From assembly GCA_949284065.1 (NCBI GenBank), contig CASDUO010000025.1, positions 1-40,685 on the forward strand: a DNA stretch of 40,685 nt. Reading direction: 5' to 3'. Under the pieces are notes generated by a model, which searched no databases, was not told where the DNA came from, and saw only the letters and a list, made by a program, of their open reading frames with translations. Positions 7,919-16,331 of the stretch are shown in pieces. Source of the DNA: an uncultured Bacillota bacterium. Its GTDB lineage: Bacteria; Bacillota; Clostridia; Peptostreptococcales; Anaerovoracaceae. The translations under genes were made by a program, and so were the position numbers. Position 1 is the first letter of the stretch. Every line of letters begins with the position of its first letter.

Positions 7919-8598
7919 TTCTTTTCACCTCCTACTATATAATCTATGAATATCCCCGGCGTCATATAGTTGTCGGGATCCATGCCGCCAACTTCCACTA
8001 TCTTCTCCGATGCCACTATGACTTTATCCGCCGCTGTAGCCATGAGAGGATTGAAGTTCTTAGTGGAAAGGCTGTGCACACAATTACCGAACTCGTCGCA
8101 TACGTTTGCCCTTATGAGAGCGAAATCCGCTTTGAGGGGTTTCTCCAGAAGGAAATCCTTCCCGTCTATGTTGATCACTTCCTTGCCCTCGGCGATTATG
8201 GTGCCTACTCCTGTAGGAGTGAGCACTCCTCCCAGACCGAAGCCTGCCGCTCTTATCTGTTCTGCCAGGGTCCCCTGAGGAACCAGGGTGCACTTGAGGG
8301 TCCCGTCATTCATCCCCTGACCTACGAGGGGATTCATCCCCACATGGCTGGCGATGAGATGGTCCACCATACCTGCCTCGATCAGCTTTCCTATCCCTCT
8401 TGCCGTCTTGGCTCCGTATGTCCCTGCCGGCAGTCCGGCGTCGTTGCCTATGACTGTCAGATGCTTGACGCCCTTTTCAACGAGAGCATCCATGAGTATC
8501 TCCGGAGAACCGGTGCCGAGGAACCCGCCTACCATTATGGAGGCGCCGTCATTGATCTCAGCTACCGCTTCCTGAGCTGTTCTGATTTTGTTTACCAT
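7906..8598 (-). CDS. atoD: Butyrate/acetoacetate CoA-transferase subunit A
   Basis: This 230-residue alpha subunit of a class I CoA-transferase shows the family N-terminus with the glycine-rich IMVGGFLGTGSPEIL (21-35) and the CoA-site region GFGLGGVLTPTGVGT. It forms the heteromeric enzyme with AtoA encoded next. The upstream kamE is 17 bases away and the RBS is GAGGAG. In the lysine pathway it converts acetoacetate plus butyryl-CoA to acetoacetyl-CoA plus butyrate. The acetoacetyl-CoA then enters general butyrate or acetate formation, whose genes are not in this window. Confidence 0.92.
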   Translation of the reverse strand: MVNKIRTAQEAVAEINDGASIMVGGFLGTGSPEILMDALVEKGVKHLTVIGNDAGLPAGTYGAKTARGIGKLIEAGMVDHLIASHVGMNPLVGQGMNDGTLKCTLVPQGTLAEQIRAAGFGLGGVLTPTGVGTIIAEGKEVINIDGKDFLLEKPLKADFALIRANVCDEFGNCVHSLSTKNFNPLMATAADKVIVASEKIVEVGGMDPDNYMTPGIFIDYIVGGEKKWQI

Positions 8599-8615
8599 AT
8601 TCTTAACACTCCTCT

Positions 8616-9383
8616 CTATGCCCAGCCTCTCGCAACTATCTCATCCAGAACGAAAGACGCTACATGTTCCGCATAAGTGTGAGGACCGAAGCCTGCATCA
8701 TACCCCAGTTCCTGTGCGAGTTCATGAGATATCCTGGGGCCGCCGCAGCAAAGGATCACCTTGTCCCTCATCCCTTCGGCCTCCAAAAGTTCCACCATGT
8801 TGGTAAGGTTCGTTATATGTATATCTTTTTGAGTGACCGTCTGTGATACCAGTATGGCATCGGCCTTCGTCTCCTTGGCCTTCTGTATGAGCACTTCGTT
8901 GGGCACCTGGCTGCCGTAGTTATACGCATCGATGCCCTCGAATCTTTCAAGTCCGAAATGTCCGTGGAACCCTTTCATATTCATTATGGCGTCGATGCCT
9001 ACGGTGTGAGCATCTGTTCCCGTGGATGCGCCTACTATGACCACGTTGCGTTTTATGTTTTCCTTTATGTACTCCGCACATTCGAGCCTGTCCATCACCT
9101 CCACTTCAACTTTAGTGACTTTTATGGAGGTATAGTCTACAGTGTGCTGGCACTTTCCGTAAACGATGAAAAATGTATATCCGCCACCCTGGTCTTTCGA
9201 ATACACTACGTTGGGCTCGTCGAGACCCATCTTCCTCGCCAGTATCTTGGCCGCTTCGCTGCCCTCTTCGCCATATGGTACGGGAAGAGTGAAGGATACC
9301 TGAGTCATCCCGTCATTGAGAGTATCGCCGTAAGGCTTTACCTTTGTCAGATCCACCTGAGCTACTGCTGTTTTGTCTGCCAT
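8616..9383 (-). CDS. kamE: D-lysine/beta-lysine 5,6-aminomutase beta subunit
   Basis: This 255-residue subunit binds both adenosylcobalamin and PLP. The start is the ATG at 9383, sharing its A with the kamD stop (TAATG) and preceded by GGAGGTGTG; a longer in-frame reading into kamD is not supported. The B12 motif is TGTDAHTVGID with the cobalt-ligand His126, and Lys137 eleven residues later (NMKGFHG) is in the position of the PLP Schiff-base lysine of the characterised clostridial enzyme. The Rossmann-like B12 domain runs from about 112 to 255. It works with KamD to turn beta-lysine into 3,5-diaminohexanoate. Confidence 0.95.
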   Translation of the reverse strand: MADKTAVAQVDLTKVKPYGDTLNDGMTQVSFTLPVPYGEEGSEAAKILARKMGLDEPNVVYSKDQGGGYTFFIVYGKCQHTVDYTSIKVTKVEVEVMDRLECAEYIKENIKRNVVIVGASTGTDAHTVGIDAIMNMKGFHGHFGLERFEGIDAYNYGSQVPNEVLIQKAKETKADAILVSQTVTQKDIHITNLTNMVELLEAEGMRDKVILCCGGPRISHELAQELGYDAGFGPHTYAEHVASFVLDEIVARGWA

Positions 9384-10939
9384 TATTTCACACCTCCCAA
9401 CATGATGGGGATAAAAGGATTGAAATATTTTTCGTCCTTGAGGCACACGCCTTCAAGGCCCTTTCCTCCGTCTCTGGGTCTTTTCACTCCTCCGAAACGC
9501 CCCTGTTCCAGTGTCGAGAAAAGTCCGTCTCTTTCTATTTCATGAAGCAGCTCGTCGGCTTCTTTCAGCACCTTCTGAGCTCTCTGCTGTATTATGCCGC
9601 CTTCCTTGAACTCTACTTCGGAGCCCAGATCCCTGGCGTTGTTGAATATGTATGAAGCGTTTTCTATTGAAAGATATCTGTCATGCATATGAGGTGTGTG
9701 GATGGCCTCTGTGGGCATCCCCAGGAGCTGGAGCGACTGCCCCGACCATATGGCCACCATGTTGAACATGGCATCCTGTATATGTCCTTTGAATATGTTC
9801 CCTGTCATGAACTTTGTGGGAGGCATATATTTCAGAGGCGCATTGGGGAATATCTCCCTTGCCATTATAGCCTGGGCCAGCTCGTAGAGGAATCCGTTCT
9901 CGATGTCGGGGTCCATTTCGAAGGCGTGTCCCAGTCCCATCTGTTCCTCGGGTATGTTGGCCAGGACTGCAAACTGCTCGTTTATGAATTGCGATGCCAG
10001 CACTGTATGAGCTGCCTCATAGGCGTCGTCCGTAGTGAGGTAGTTGTCCTCGCCCGAATTGAATATAGTGCCGCAATATCCGATTATGACTCTGGAAAAA
10101 TACTGATCCACCAGGGTCCTCTGCATATTTATATCTCTGAAAAGTATCCCATAGAGAGCATCGTTGAGCATGACGTCCAGTCTCTCCAAGGCTCCCATGG
10201 CAGCTATCTCCGCCATGCACATCCCTGAGGAATAGTTGCAGAGCCTTATGTATTTGCCTACTTCCTCTCCTGCCTCATCGAGGGCCTTTCTCATGATCCT
10301 GAAGTTCTCCTGCGTGGCATATGTACCGCCGAAACCCTCAGTGGTAGGGCCGTAGGGGACATAGTCCAGCAGGCTCTGTGCCGTGGTCCTTATGACTGCT
10401 ATGATGTCAGCTCCCTGTCTCACCGCCGCCTTGGCCTGTACCACGTCTTCATATATGTTTCCGGTGGCGACTATGACATAGAGGTAGGGCCTCTTTCCCT
10501 CTCCTATGGTCTCAAGATAATGTTCTCTCTTTTCACGCTGGGCATCGATCTTTTTGAGAGCCTCATATACGTAAGGCATAACCTTTTCCTCCGCCTCTTT
10601 CTCGGAAGCGGCAGGCAATTCGGTTATTTTGAGCTCCCCTGCGGAGATCTTTTCAGCGATCTCCTGGGGCTCGAGACCCGTCTGTATCATTGCGTTGCCC
10701 ATCCAGTATGCAGCTCCTCTGGGAAGGCCGCCTGCGTCTTTGATCTGATCGATCACAACGTTGGGCAGGGGCGTATCCACATCGTTCACACCGTCTACAC
10801 CCAAAAGCCTGAGCACAGTCCTTTCGGTGCTGACCGTAGTGTGTTTTTCTATGAACTCCTGCATGCTGTGCGCTATCCTGGATGCACACGAACGTGCGCT
10901 GTCTATGGCTCCGGGATCCAGATTCAATTTACTTTTCAT
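9383..10939 (-). CDS. kamD: D-lysine/beta-lysine 5,6-aminomutase alpha subunit
   Basis: This 518-residue TIM-barrel subunit is full length for KamD and closely resembles the family throughout, for example SCASRIAHSMQEFIEKHTTVSTERTVLRLLGVDGVD near the N-terminus and the barrel strand VIIGYCGTIFNSGED. With KamE it shifts the terminal amino group of beta-lysine from C6 to C5, the B12-dependent step. The ATG overlaps the kamC stop as ATGA and has AAGGAG upstream, which couples its translation to the reactivase ATPase. Cofactor residues are mainly in KamE. Confidence 0.94.
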   Translation of the reverse strand: MKSKLNLDPGAIDSARSCASRIAHSMQEFIEKHTTVSTERTVLRLLGVDGVNDVDTPLPNVVIDQIKDAGGLPRGAAYWMGNAMIQTGLEPQEIAEKISAGELKITELPAASEKEAEEKVMPYVYEALKKIDAQREKREHYLETIGEGKRPYLYVIVATGNIYEDVVQAKAAVRQGADIIAVIRTTAQSLLDYVPYGPTTEGFGGTYATQENFRIMRKALDEAGEEVGKYIRLCNYSSGMCMAEIAAMGALERLDVMLNDALYGILFRDINMQRTLVDQYFSRVIIGYCGTIFNSGEDNYLTTDDAYEAAHTVLASQFINEQFAVLANIPEEQMGLGHAFEMDPDIENGFLYELAQAIMAREIFPNAPLKYMPPTKFMTGNIFKGHIQDAMFNMVAIWSGQSLQLLGMPTEAIHTPHMHDRYLSIENASYIFNNARDLGSEVEFKEGGIIQQRAQKVLKEADELLHEIERDGLFSTLEQGRFGGVKRPRDGGKGLEGVCLKDEKYFNPFIPIMLGGVK

Positions 10940-12573
10940 GCATCTTCTCCTTTTAGGTAAACTTTTGCTTTTTCTATGACTTCTTTATCTATCCCCAGCA
11001 TGGATGCTATGTTGAGGGCATCTTTGGGGATCCCGCCGTCACCGGCAGGTATGAGTCTGTAGTCCATATATTTGCCTATGATATTGATCCTTTCTTTCCT
11101 GTTGGCATATCTTATCTCTTCCCCGATCTTGCCGAAATCGGCATTCTCAAGACCTACCGCTCTGAGTTTTTGTATATCTTTGTCCGGTACATCGAAGTGG
11201 GTGGTGAACACGGTGATATACGGCTTGTCTTTGAGAAAGTCTATTATGCTTTTGGTGAGGGCCGCTCCCTCGGCCGGGTTGGTGCCGCTGGCGATCTCGT
11301 CTACCAGTATGACCGATCTTTCCCTGCAGTGGTCGAAGATCTCCTTCAGCTCCTCCATCTCAGACCCGAAGCTGGAAAGCCCTCTTTCTACCGACTGGCT
11401 GTCTCCCACGAGCATCTGCATATATGCAGAAAGTCCTATCTCAGCCTCGCGGCAGGGAACGAAGAACCCGTACTGAGCCAAAAGAGCCGTCTGGGCTATC
11501 ATCTTCAGGGATATTGTCTTGCCGCCCATGTTCGCTCCCGTTATACAGGTGACTCCCTGATAAAGCTCCACGGATACGGGCATGTATGAACCGCCCTTTC
11601 CCGTCACGCTTTCCTCGGCCTCCATCTGTCTGCCTTCCTTTATGACGAGTCTGTGTTCCTCTATGATCACGGGTTTCACGCATCTGTGCTTTATGGCGAA
11701 GTCCGCCTTGGCCAATGTCAGGTCCAGCTCTCCTATCCTTTCGCAGTTTTCAAAAAGGATCTTGGAGTTTTTCCATATCTCCCCGGAAAGCCTTTCTCTC
11801 ACCTTTTCCTCTTCGTCCTCTATCTCAAGGGAGATCTTTTCTATCTCCTCCTGCCTTGCGGCATCTTCTTCGGTCTGTTTGAGGACGAAAGTGACCCACA
11901 TATTATCCTGCTCGGCGATCTCCAGTTCCTCTGCGGCCATGAGTTTTTCCAGCTGCTCTTCATCGCTCCTGGAAATCCTGCAGTCGAACTTGGGTGTGAG
12001 GACGATGCCCTTTTCTTTTTTCAGAGCCTCTTTGCCGGCCTTCATACCTTTCCTCAGCTCCAGCTCCGCCTTCCTTTTTTCTTCACGCAGGGTCGCCAGC
12101 TTTTCGGAGAACTCTTCGTATATGTAGAAGGTCGCCATCCTGTCCTGTCTGGGGTCCAATCTGTCCAAAAGCCGCGAGACGCTTACGGGTATGAAGCGAT
12201 CCGGTATGGGTGCTTCCGTCTTATCGAAAAGCTTCGTGATCTGCTCGATTTTTATGAGCATGCACTTCATCTCATAAAGCTCCACGGTGGAAAGGGTCCT
12301 GGTCTTGCTCGAAGCCACAGTCCCCGTGCACTCTCTCATGTCCATGAATATAAGGGCCAGCTCTGCGCTTTGGGCGACATAGTCTCTTTTGAACTCCACC
12401 ATCCTTTCCAGAGTGTCCAGTTCATCGCGAAGCTCTTCCTCCTCTCCCGGGAAGAAAGGCTTCATCTCTCCGGCCTTTTTTCTTCCGTAGGGTGTCGCCG
12501 TATCAAGGGCGTTGACCGCATATTCAAAACCGGATCTCTGTCTCGTTCTTACGTTGGACAATCTTCTGTTCAA
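10936..12573 (-). CDS. kamC: MutS-related ATPase, putative aminomutase reactivase KamC
   Basis: This 545-residue protein ends in a MutS-type ATPase: Walker A GANMGGKT (346-353), a signature-like GLSSFGSEMEE (398-408) and Walker B VILVDEIASGTNPAEG (421-436). Charged helical stretches near 155-190 and 240-262 look like coiled coil. DNA-binding mismatch domains of real MutS are missing, and in clostridial lysine clusters this family is annotated as the ATPase of the lysine 5,6-aminomutase reactivase with KamB. It starts at TTG with AGAGGTG ahead, ten bases after kamB. The role, swapping inactive cobalamin out of KamDE, is from family annotation and context, not from a visible motif. Confidence 0.85.
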   Translation of the reverse strand: MNRRLSNVRTRQRSGFEYAVNALDTATPYGRKKAGEMKPFFPGEEEELRDELDTLERMVEFKRDYVAQSAELALIFMDMRECTGTVASSKTRTLSTVELYEMKCMLIKIEQITKLFDKTEAPIPDRFIPVSVSRLLDRLDPRQDRMATFYIYEEFSEKLATLREEKRKAELELRKGMKAGKEALKKEKGIVLTPKFDCRISRSDEEQLEKLMAAEELEIAEQDNMWVTFVLKQTEEDAARQEEIEKISLEIEDEEEKVRERLSGEIWKNSKILFENCERIGELDLTLAKADFAIKHRCVKPVIIEEHRLVIKEGRQMEAEESVTGKGGSYMPVSVELYQGVTCITGANMGGKTISLKMIAQTALLAQYGFFVPCREAEIGLSAYMQMLVGDSQSVERGLSSFGSEMEELKEIFDHCRERSVILVDEIASGTNPAEGAALTKSIIDFLKDKPYITVFTTHFDVPDKDIQKLRAVGLENADFGKIGEEIRYANRKERINIIGKYMDYRLIPAGDGGIPKDALNIASMLGIDKEVIEKAKVYLKGEDA

Positions 12574-12583
12574 GTCGCACCTC

Positions 12584-13600
12584 TTATATCCTTACGTCTG
12601 TCACCGGTATGTCCGGCAGAGCTTTCTGCATAAGATCCCTCAGCTCCTCCGGATCGAATCTGTATCCGGCCGGCGCCTGAGGATTCACCGTAACTGCCGC
12701 CACTTTTATGTTTTCCATGACCTTCACCCTCATGCCCTTTTTCAAAAACCTGGCCCAGTCTCCCCTGTTGACGAAGATCCTGGTGGGATCCTTCAAGACA
12801 AAGGTCACCTTTTTCAGATTTGAGGGATTGATCTCGTGGAGCATGCCTGCCGTGAAGGCTCCGGGGATGTATATATGATCCGCTCCGTCGGCAACGGCCT
12901 GATCCATTATCCTGCTGTTCCCCAGCCCTCCCAATATTTCCGGGAAATCCGCCTGTCCGTCATTTATGAACATGACCTTGTCCCGGGAAGCATATTTTTC
13001 TATGAGATCTTTCGCCGTGCCTTCCTCGAGCAGCTCAAGCCCGTACAGGTTCACCATATGAGCCGTCTCCTCCACTACCTTGTTCATGTTCCGCGATATG
13101 ACTGCACCGGTAGATATTATTATGGCATCCGAGGCATCGGGGGCTGCTATGGCCTTCCTGTCTATGGCACCGTCGATGATGACCATTTCCGCTCCCATAT
13201 CCAGCATCTCGCTGCACAGTGTCTTTTGCTGTGACGTGGCTACAGGCCCTGCCACCTGGACATAACCGCTCTGTGCCACCCGGCACAGGAGCAGTCGTCC
13301 GATGGAGGTGCGGTACTCTGTCATCTTCAATATTTCCAGGCCCGCGTCTGAAAGATCATACAGTTCCGTAGGAACGGACACCAGAGTGTCCTCATCCAGG
13401 TACACCCTGGGCTTTTCTGTTCCGGTGACGAGGTCTGTGGTTTCTCCGTCTCTGCCAGTGGATGTTATCCCCAATCTCATTCCTTCATCCATGGCCTCTT
13501 CTATGAGAAAATTCAAAGCGGTGGTCTTTCCCGCATTTTTCGCCATCCCCACTATGGATACGGTCCTGTATTTTTCTTTCAGCTCATTCAGCAATCCCAT
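12584..13600 (-). CDS. kamB: P-loop protein, putative aminomutase reactivase subunit KamB
   Basis: This 338-residue protein carries a P-loop at 18-26 (GMAKNAGKT) followed by ITSTGRDGE, a nucleotide-binding fold like that of MobB/CobB-type proteins, and a later MVIIDGAIDRKA that could be the Walker B strand. It is found between kamA and kamC in lysine fermentation clusters, where it is named the partner of KamC in reactivating the B12-dependent KamDE. It has a poor ribosome site (TAGGAAAAAAT), so it may be made at a lower level than KamA, whose stop is only eight bases upstream. The biochemical role is inferred. Confidence 0.82.
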   Translation of the reverse strand: MGLLNELKEKYRTVSIVGMAKNAGKTTALNFLIEEAMDEGMRLGITSTGRDGETTDLVTGTEKPRVYLDEDTLVSVPTELYDLSDAGLEILKMTEYRTSIGRLLLCRVAQSGYVQVAGPVATSQQKTLCSEMLDMGAEMVIIDGAIDRKAIAAPDASDAIIISTGAVISRNMNKVVEETAHMVNLYGLELLEEGTAKDLIEKYASRDKVMFINDGQADFPEILGGLGNSRIMDQAVADGADHIYIPGAFTAGMLHEINPSNLKKVTFVLKDPTRIFVNRGDWARFLKKGMRVKVMENIKVAAVTVNPQAPAGYRFDPEELRDLMQKALPDIPVTDVRI

Positions 13601-13608
13601 ATTTTTTC

Positions 13609-14868
13609 CTATTTTTTGTTTCGTTCGTGTCTCAAAAGTCTGCTCGGTTCGAGAGACATCCTTTCTCCCATGGCCAGGCCTGCAACACCTTCATAAGGAT
13701 AATCCTTCTTGCCTGTGCAGTAATCACAGGTGCATTCCAGCTTTTCGTTGTGAGAAGGCTCCGTATATGTGGTTATGACGCCCTCGTAGTTCCTGAGTAT
13801 GACCTTGTCCGGAGTCTGTGAGATGACATATTGAGGCATGACCGGAGTTTTTCCGCCGCCTCCGGGAGCATCCACTACGAATGTGGGCACAGCATATCCC
13901 GACGTGTGTCCCCTGAGTCCTTCTATGATCTGGATACCGCTTGCGACAGGTGTCCTGAAGTGTTCTATACCCAGGGAAAGGTCGCACTGATAGATATAGT
14001 AAGGTCTGACTCTGTTCATTACCAGCTTGTGCACCAGATCTCTCATGATATGAGGACAGTCATTGACTCCTCTCAGGAGCACTGACTGGTTCCCCAAAGG
14101 GATACCTGCATCGGCAAGCTTGGCACAGGCTGCCATAGCTTCGGGAGTCATTTCCTTGGGATGGTTGAAGTGTGTGTTGAGCCAGATGGGATGATACTTT
14201 TTGAGCATCTCCACCAGCTTGTCGGTTATCCTCATGGGCATGACCACCGGCGTCCTGGAACCCAGTCTCACGATCTCCACATGATCGACCTTGCGGAGTT
14301 CGCTTATGATATACTCCAGAGTCTCATCCTCCACACAGAGGCAGTCTCCTCCGGAAAGGAGCACGTCTCTTACCTGAGGAGTCTTTCTGATGTACTCGAT
14401 ACATGCATCTATGTCCTCTCTGCTCCTTTCGCCGTCTTTCTCACCGGCCAGCCTTCTCCTGGTGCAATGTCTGCAGTACATGGAGCACTGGTCAGTGATC
14501 AGGAACAATACTCTGTCAGGATATCTGTGAGTCAGTCCGGGAGCCGGAGAGTCCTCGTCTTCATGGAGAGGATCCAGCATGTCGGCTTCCCCTCTTTTGG
14601 TCTCCGCTATGGTAGGCACTGCCTGCATCCTTACAGGGCACCTGGGATCTTTGGGATCCATGAGGGATGCGTAGTAAGGTGTTATTCCCACTCTGAATCC
14701 GTCCATTACTTTTTCTATGTCCTGTTTTTCCTGTTCGGTCAGCTCAAGGACCTGTCCGATCTGTTCAACGGTAGTAAGCCTGTTGGCCACCTGCCAATGC
14801 CAGTCGTTCCACTGTTCGTCCGGAACGTCTTTGAATAAAGGTATGTCCTTTCTGTCTCTGATCGTCAT
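13609..14868 (-). CDS. kamA: L-lysine 2,3-aminomutase
   Basis: This 419-residue radical SAM, PLP-dependent enzyme converts L-lysine to L-beta-lysine, the first pathway step. The iron-sulfur cysteines are Cys128, Cys132 and Cys135 (CSMYCRHC). Lys340 in PGGGGKTPV is at the PLP-lysine position, and the aspartates Asp296 (YQCDLS) and Asp333 (VVDAPGG) match the substrate amino-group contacts of the Clostridium subterminale enzyme. The length and the C-terminal zinc-type cysteines in CTCDYC are as in true lysine 2,3-aminomutases, so it is not the shorter EpmB type. The gene has AGGAGAGAAC before its ATG and lies 154 bases after kdd. Confidence 0.96.
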   Translation of the reverse strand: MTIRDRKDIPLFKDVPDEQWNDWHWQVANRLTTVEQIGQVLELTEQEKQDIEKVMDGFRVGITPYYASLMDPKDPRCPVRMQAVPTIAETKRGEADMLDPLHEDEDSPAPGLTHRYPDRVLFLITDQCSMYCRHCTRRRLAGEKDGERSREDIDACIEYIRKTPQVRDVLLSGGDCLCVEDETLEYIISELRKVDHVEIVRLGSRTPVVMPMRITDKLVEMLKKYHPIWLNTHFNHPKEMTPEAMAACAKLADAGIPLGNQSVLLRGVNDCPHIMRDLVHKLVMNRVRPYYIYQCDLSLGIEHFRTPVASGIQIIEGLRGHTSGYAVPTFVVDAPGGGGKTPVMPQYVISQTPDKVILRNYEGVITTYTEPSHNEKLECTCDYCTGKKDYPYEGVAGLAMGERMSLEPSRLLRHERNKK

Positions 14869-14907
14869 GTTCTCTCTCCTTTTTTAATAAGTTACCCTAC
14901 TGATTCC

Positions 14908-14993
14908 GACAGGTTTCCCTGTCTGTTTTGATGATTTCCCCTAAATGCACGGGCCAAAGGCCCTTGTCGTGTCGTTGGCGCCTTGCCGGCGCC
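14908..14993 (-). other. Three hairpins between kdd and kamA
   Basis: Three separate stems fill the kdd-kamA gap: GACAGG-TTTC-CCTGTC (14908-14923), GGGCC-AAA-GGCCC (14951-14963) and GGCGCC-TTGCC-GGCGCC (14977-14993). None has a U-tract on the minus strand, so they are unlikely to be full terminators. In an operon otherwise packed with overlaps they probably set different mRNA levels for kdd and the kam genes by pausing, processing or 3' protection. That role is inference. Confidence 0.5.
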
Positions 14994-15022
14994 CTGCCAG
15001 ACTGCAGCCGGCTCCTTTTCCA

Positions 15023-16057
15023 TTATGCGTAAAGTTCGTTGAATTTATCCCTGAGCACCTTGCTCTCTCTCAGGTCTTCCAGGGTCACGTCTGCATGGCC
15101 TTTGCAGTATCCGTTGCCTACTATCATGGTAACGTCTTTGCCTACGCCCTCTGCTCCCAGGGCAGCCTTCGTGAAGCTCGTCGCCATGGAGAAGAAATAG
15201 ACTATACCGTCATCTTTGCAGGCCAGTATGGAGCCCATTTCCGTGTTCTCCACGTTGACTACGTTTATGACCACGTCAGCCAGTTTGCCGTCTGTCAATT
15301 CCATTACCTTGTTATAGATAGCTACAGCGTCAGTTGCGTCTGCGGAAAAATATTCGTCAGCCAGTTCCATGCTCTTTGCCCTGTCAAGAGATTTTTGAGA
15401 ATGTGCAAGGCATATGACTTTGCCTTCCGGGCCCGCCTGTTTCTTTGCTTCGTAGAGGCAGAGCATACCTGATTTTCCGCCGCCCCCTATGACCAGGACC
15501 GTGTCTCCTTTTTTGACCAGCTTTCTCGTCTGTGCCGGTGCTCCTGCAACGTCAAGTGCGGAAAGAGCAAGCCCTTCCGGAAGGTCGTCAGGCAACTTGG
15601 CGAATATGCCGCTCTGGAAGAGTATGGCCTGTCCGGTTATGTCCACCTGGTCGATGTCAGGTCTCACTTCATGGATCTCTTCGATGACCAAAGGCGTCAG
15701 TGAAAGGGAAACCAAAGTCGCGATCTTGTCTCCAACCTTTACGTCGCCCTTGTAGTTCTCTCCGATCTCCTTTACTGTTCCGATGAGCATCCCGCCGGAA
15801 CCTGTCCAGGGATTCTTATGTTTGCCCGCTTTGGCCACGATACCCATCATTATGCTTTTGATCTCTTCTATGTCACCGTCCGCTCTCTTTTCGATCTCGG
15901 TGAAAGAAGCAGAGTCTATATTCAATGTCTGTACGTCGATCAGTATCTCATTGTCATAGATCTCCATGGTGTTGTCGATGACGTCTGCCGGCTGGGGCAG
16001 TACGCCTTTTGGTGAAATGACTCTGTGTGTGCCGTAAGGGCATCCTTTTTTCTGCAT
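15023..16057 (-). CDS. kdd: L-erythro-3,5-diaminohexanoate dehydrogenase
   Basis: This 344-residue NAD-dependent dehydrogenase oxidises 3,5-diaminohexanoate to 3-keto-5-aminohexanoate. The start is the ATG at 16057 with AAGGAGG; the longer in-frame reading to 16192 would run through the sigma-54 promoter and is rejected. The protein has an MDR-like N-terminal half (GKHKNPWTGSGGMLIGTV, 79-96) and a Rossmann loop GGGGKSG at 191-197. It is the first gene of the eight-gene lysine operon. Its N-terminal 330 residues align along their length with the sensor half of the activator encoded upstream. Confidence 0.94.
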   Translation of the reverse strand: MQKKGCPYGTHRVISPKGVLPQPADVIDNTMEIYDNEILIDVQTLNIDSASFTEIEKRADGDIEEIKSIMMGIVAKAGKHKNPWTGSGGMLIGTVKEIGENYKGDVKVGDKIATLVSLSLTPLVIEEIHEVRPDIDQVDITGQAILFQSGIFAKLPDDLPEGLALSALDVAGAPAQTRKLVKKGDTVLVIGGGGKSGMLCLYEAKKQAGPEGKVICLAHSQKSLDRAKSMELADEYFSADATDAVAIYNKVMELTDGKLADVVINVVNVENTEMGSILACKDDGIVYFFSMATSFTKAALGAEGVGKDVTMIVGNGYCKGHADVTLEDLRESKVLRDKFNELYA

Positions 16058-16170
16058 GATTTTGTACCTCCTTATACGCCGTGTCCGGCTGTCTTGCTTC
16101 ATACGGCCCTGCCGTTTTTTTAACTTCATCCATATGGGGCTCAGGTCTGCCTCCGCCCCGGCATCAAAAA

Positions 16171-16186
16171 AGCAAGGCCTGTGCCA
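16171..16186 (-). promoter_or_regulatory. Sigma-54 (-24/-12) promoter of the lysine operon
   Basis: The minus strand reads TGGCACAGGCCTTGCT, a full match to the TGGCAC-N5-TTGCW consensus with the invariant GG and GC ten bases apart. It lies about 115 bases before the kdd start codon, giving an expected leader near 100 bases. A sigma-54 activator gene is immediately upstream. Confidence 0.88.
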
Positions 16187-16271
16187 CAGCATGCCCTGCC
16201 TTTGTCATTTCGATCTACAGTTGAAAAATGTGGATTCCAGCTACAAATAGGATCTCAGGAAACTTTTCTTT

Positions 16272-16320
16272 TGAACCGTAATGTACTCATTCGTCTTCAG
16301 TCTGAACCGTATTGTGTTCA
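16272..16320 (-). promoter_or_regulatory. Two candidate enhancer (UAS) sites for the sigma-54 activator
   Basis: Two near-identical 18-mers are present: TGAACCGTAATGTACTCA (16272-16289) and TGAACCGTATTGTGTTCA (16303-16320), 31 bp apart, about three helical turns. The second is within a perfect inverted repeat, TCTGAAC-N8-GTTCAGA. Their centres lie roughly 100 and 130 bp upstream of the -24/-12 element, the normal range for sigma-54 enhancer sites. Binding by the adjacent activator is inferred. Confidence 0.75.
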
Positions 16321-16331
16321 GAAATTCCGTA

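Noticed and set aside
16058..16192. An N-terminal extension of kdd by 45 residues
   Set aside because: It would include the sigma-54 promoter and leader. AAGGAGG and family length both favour the ATG at 16057.
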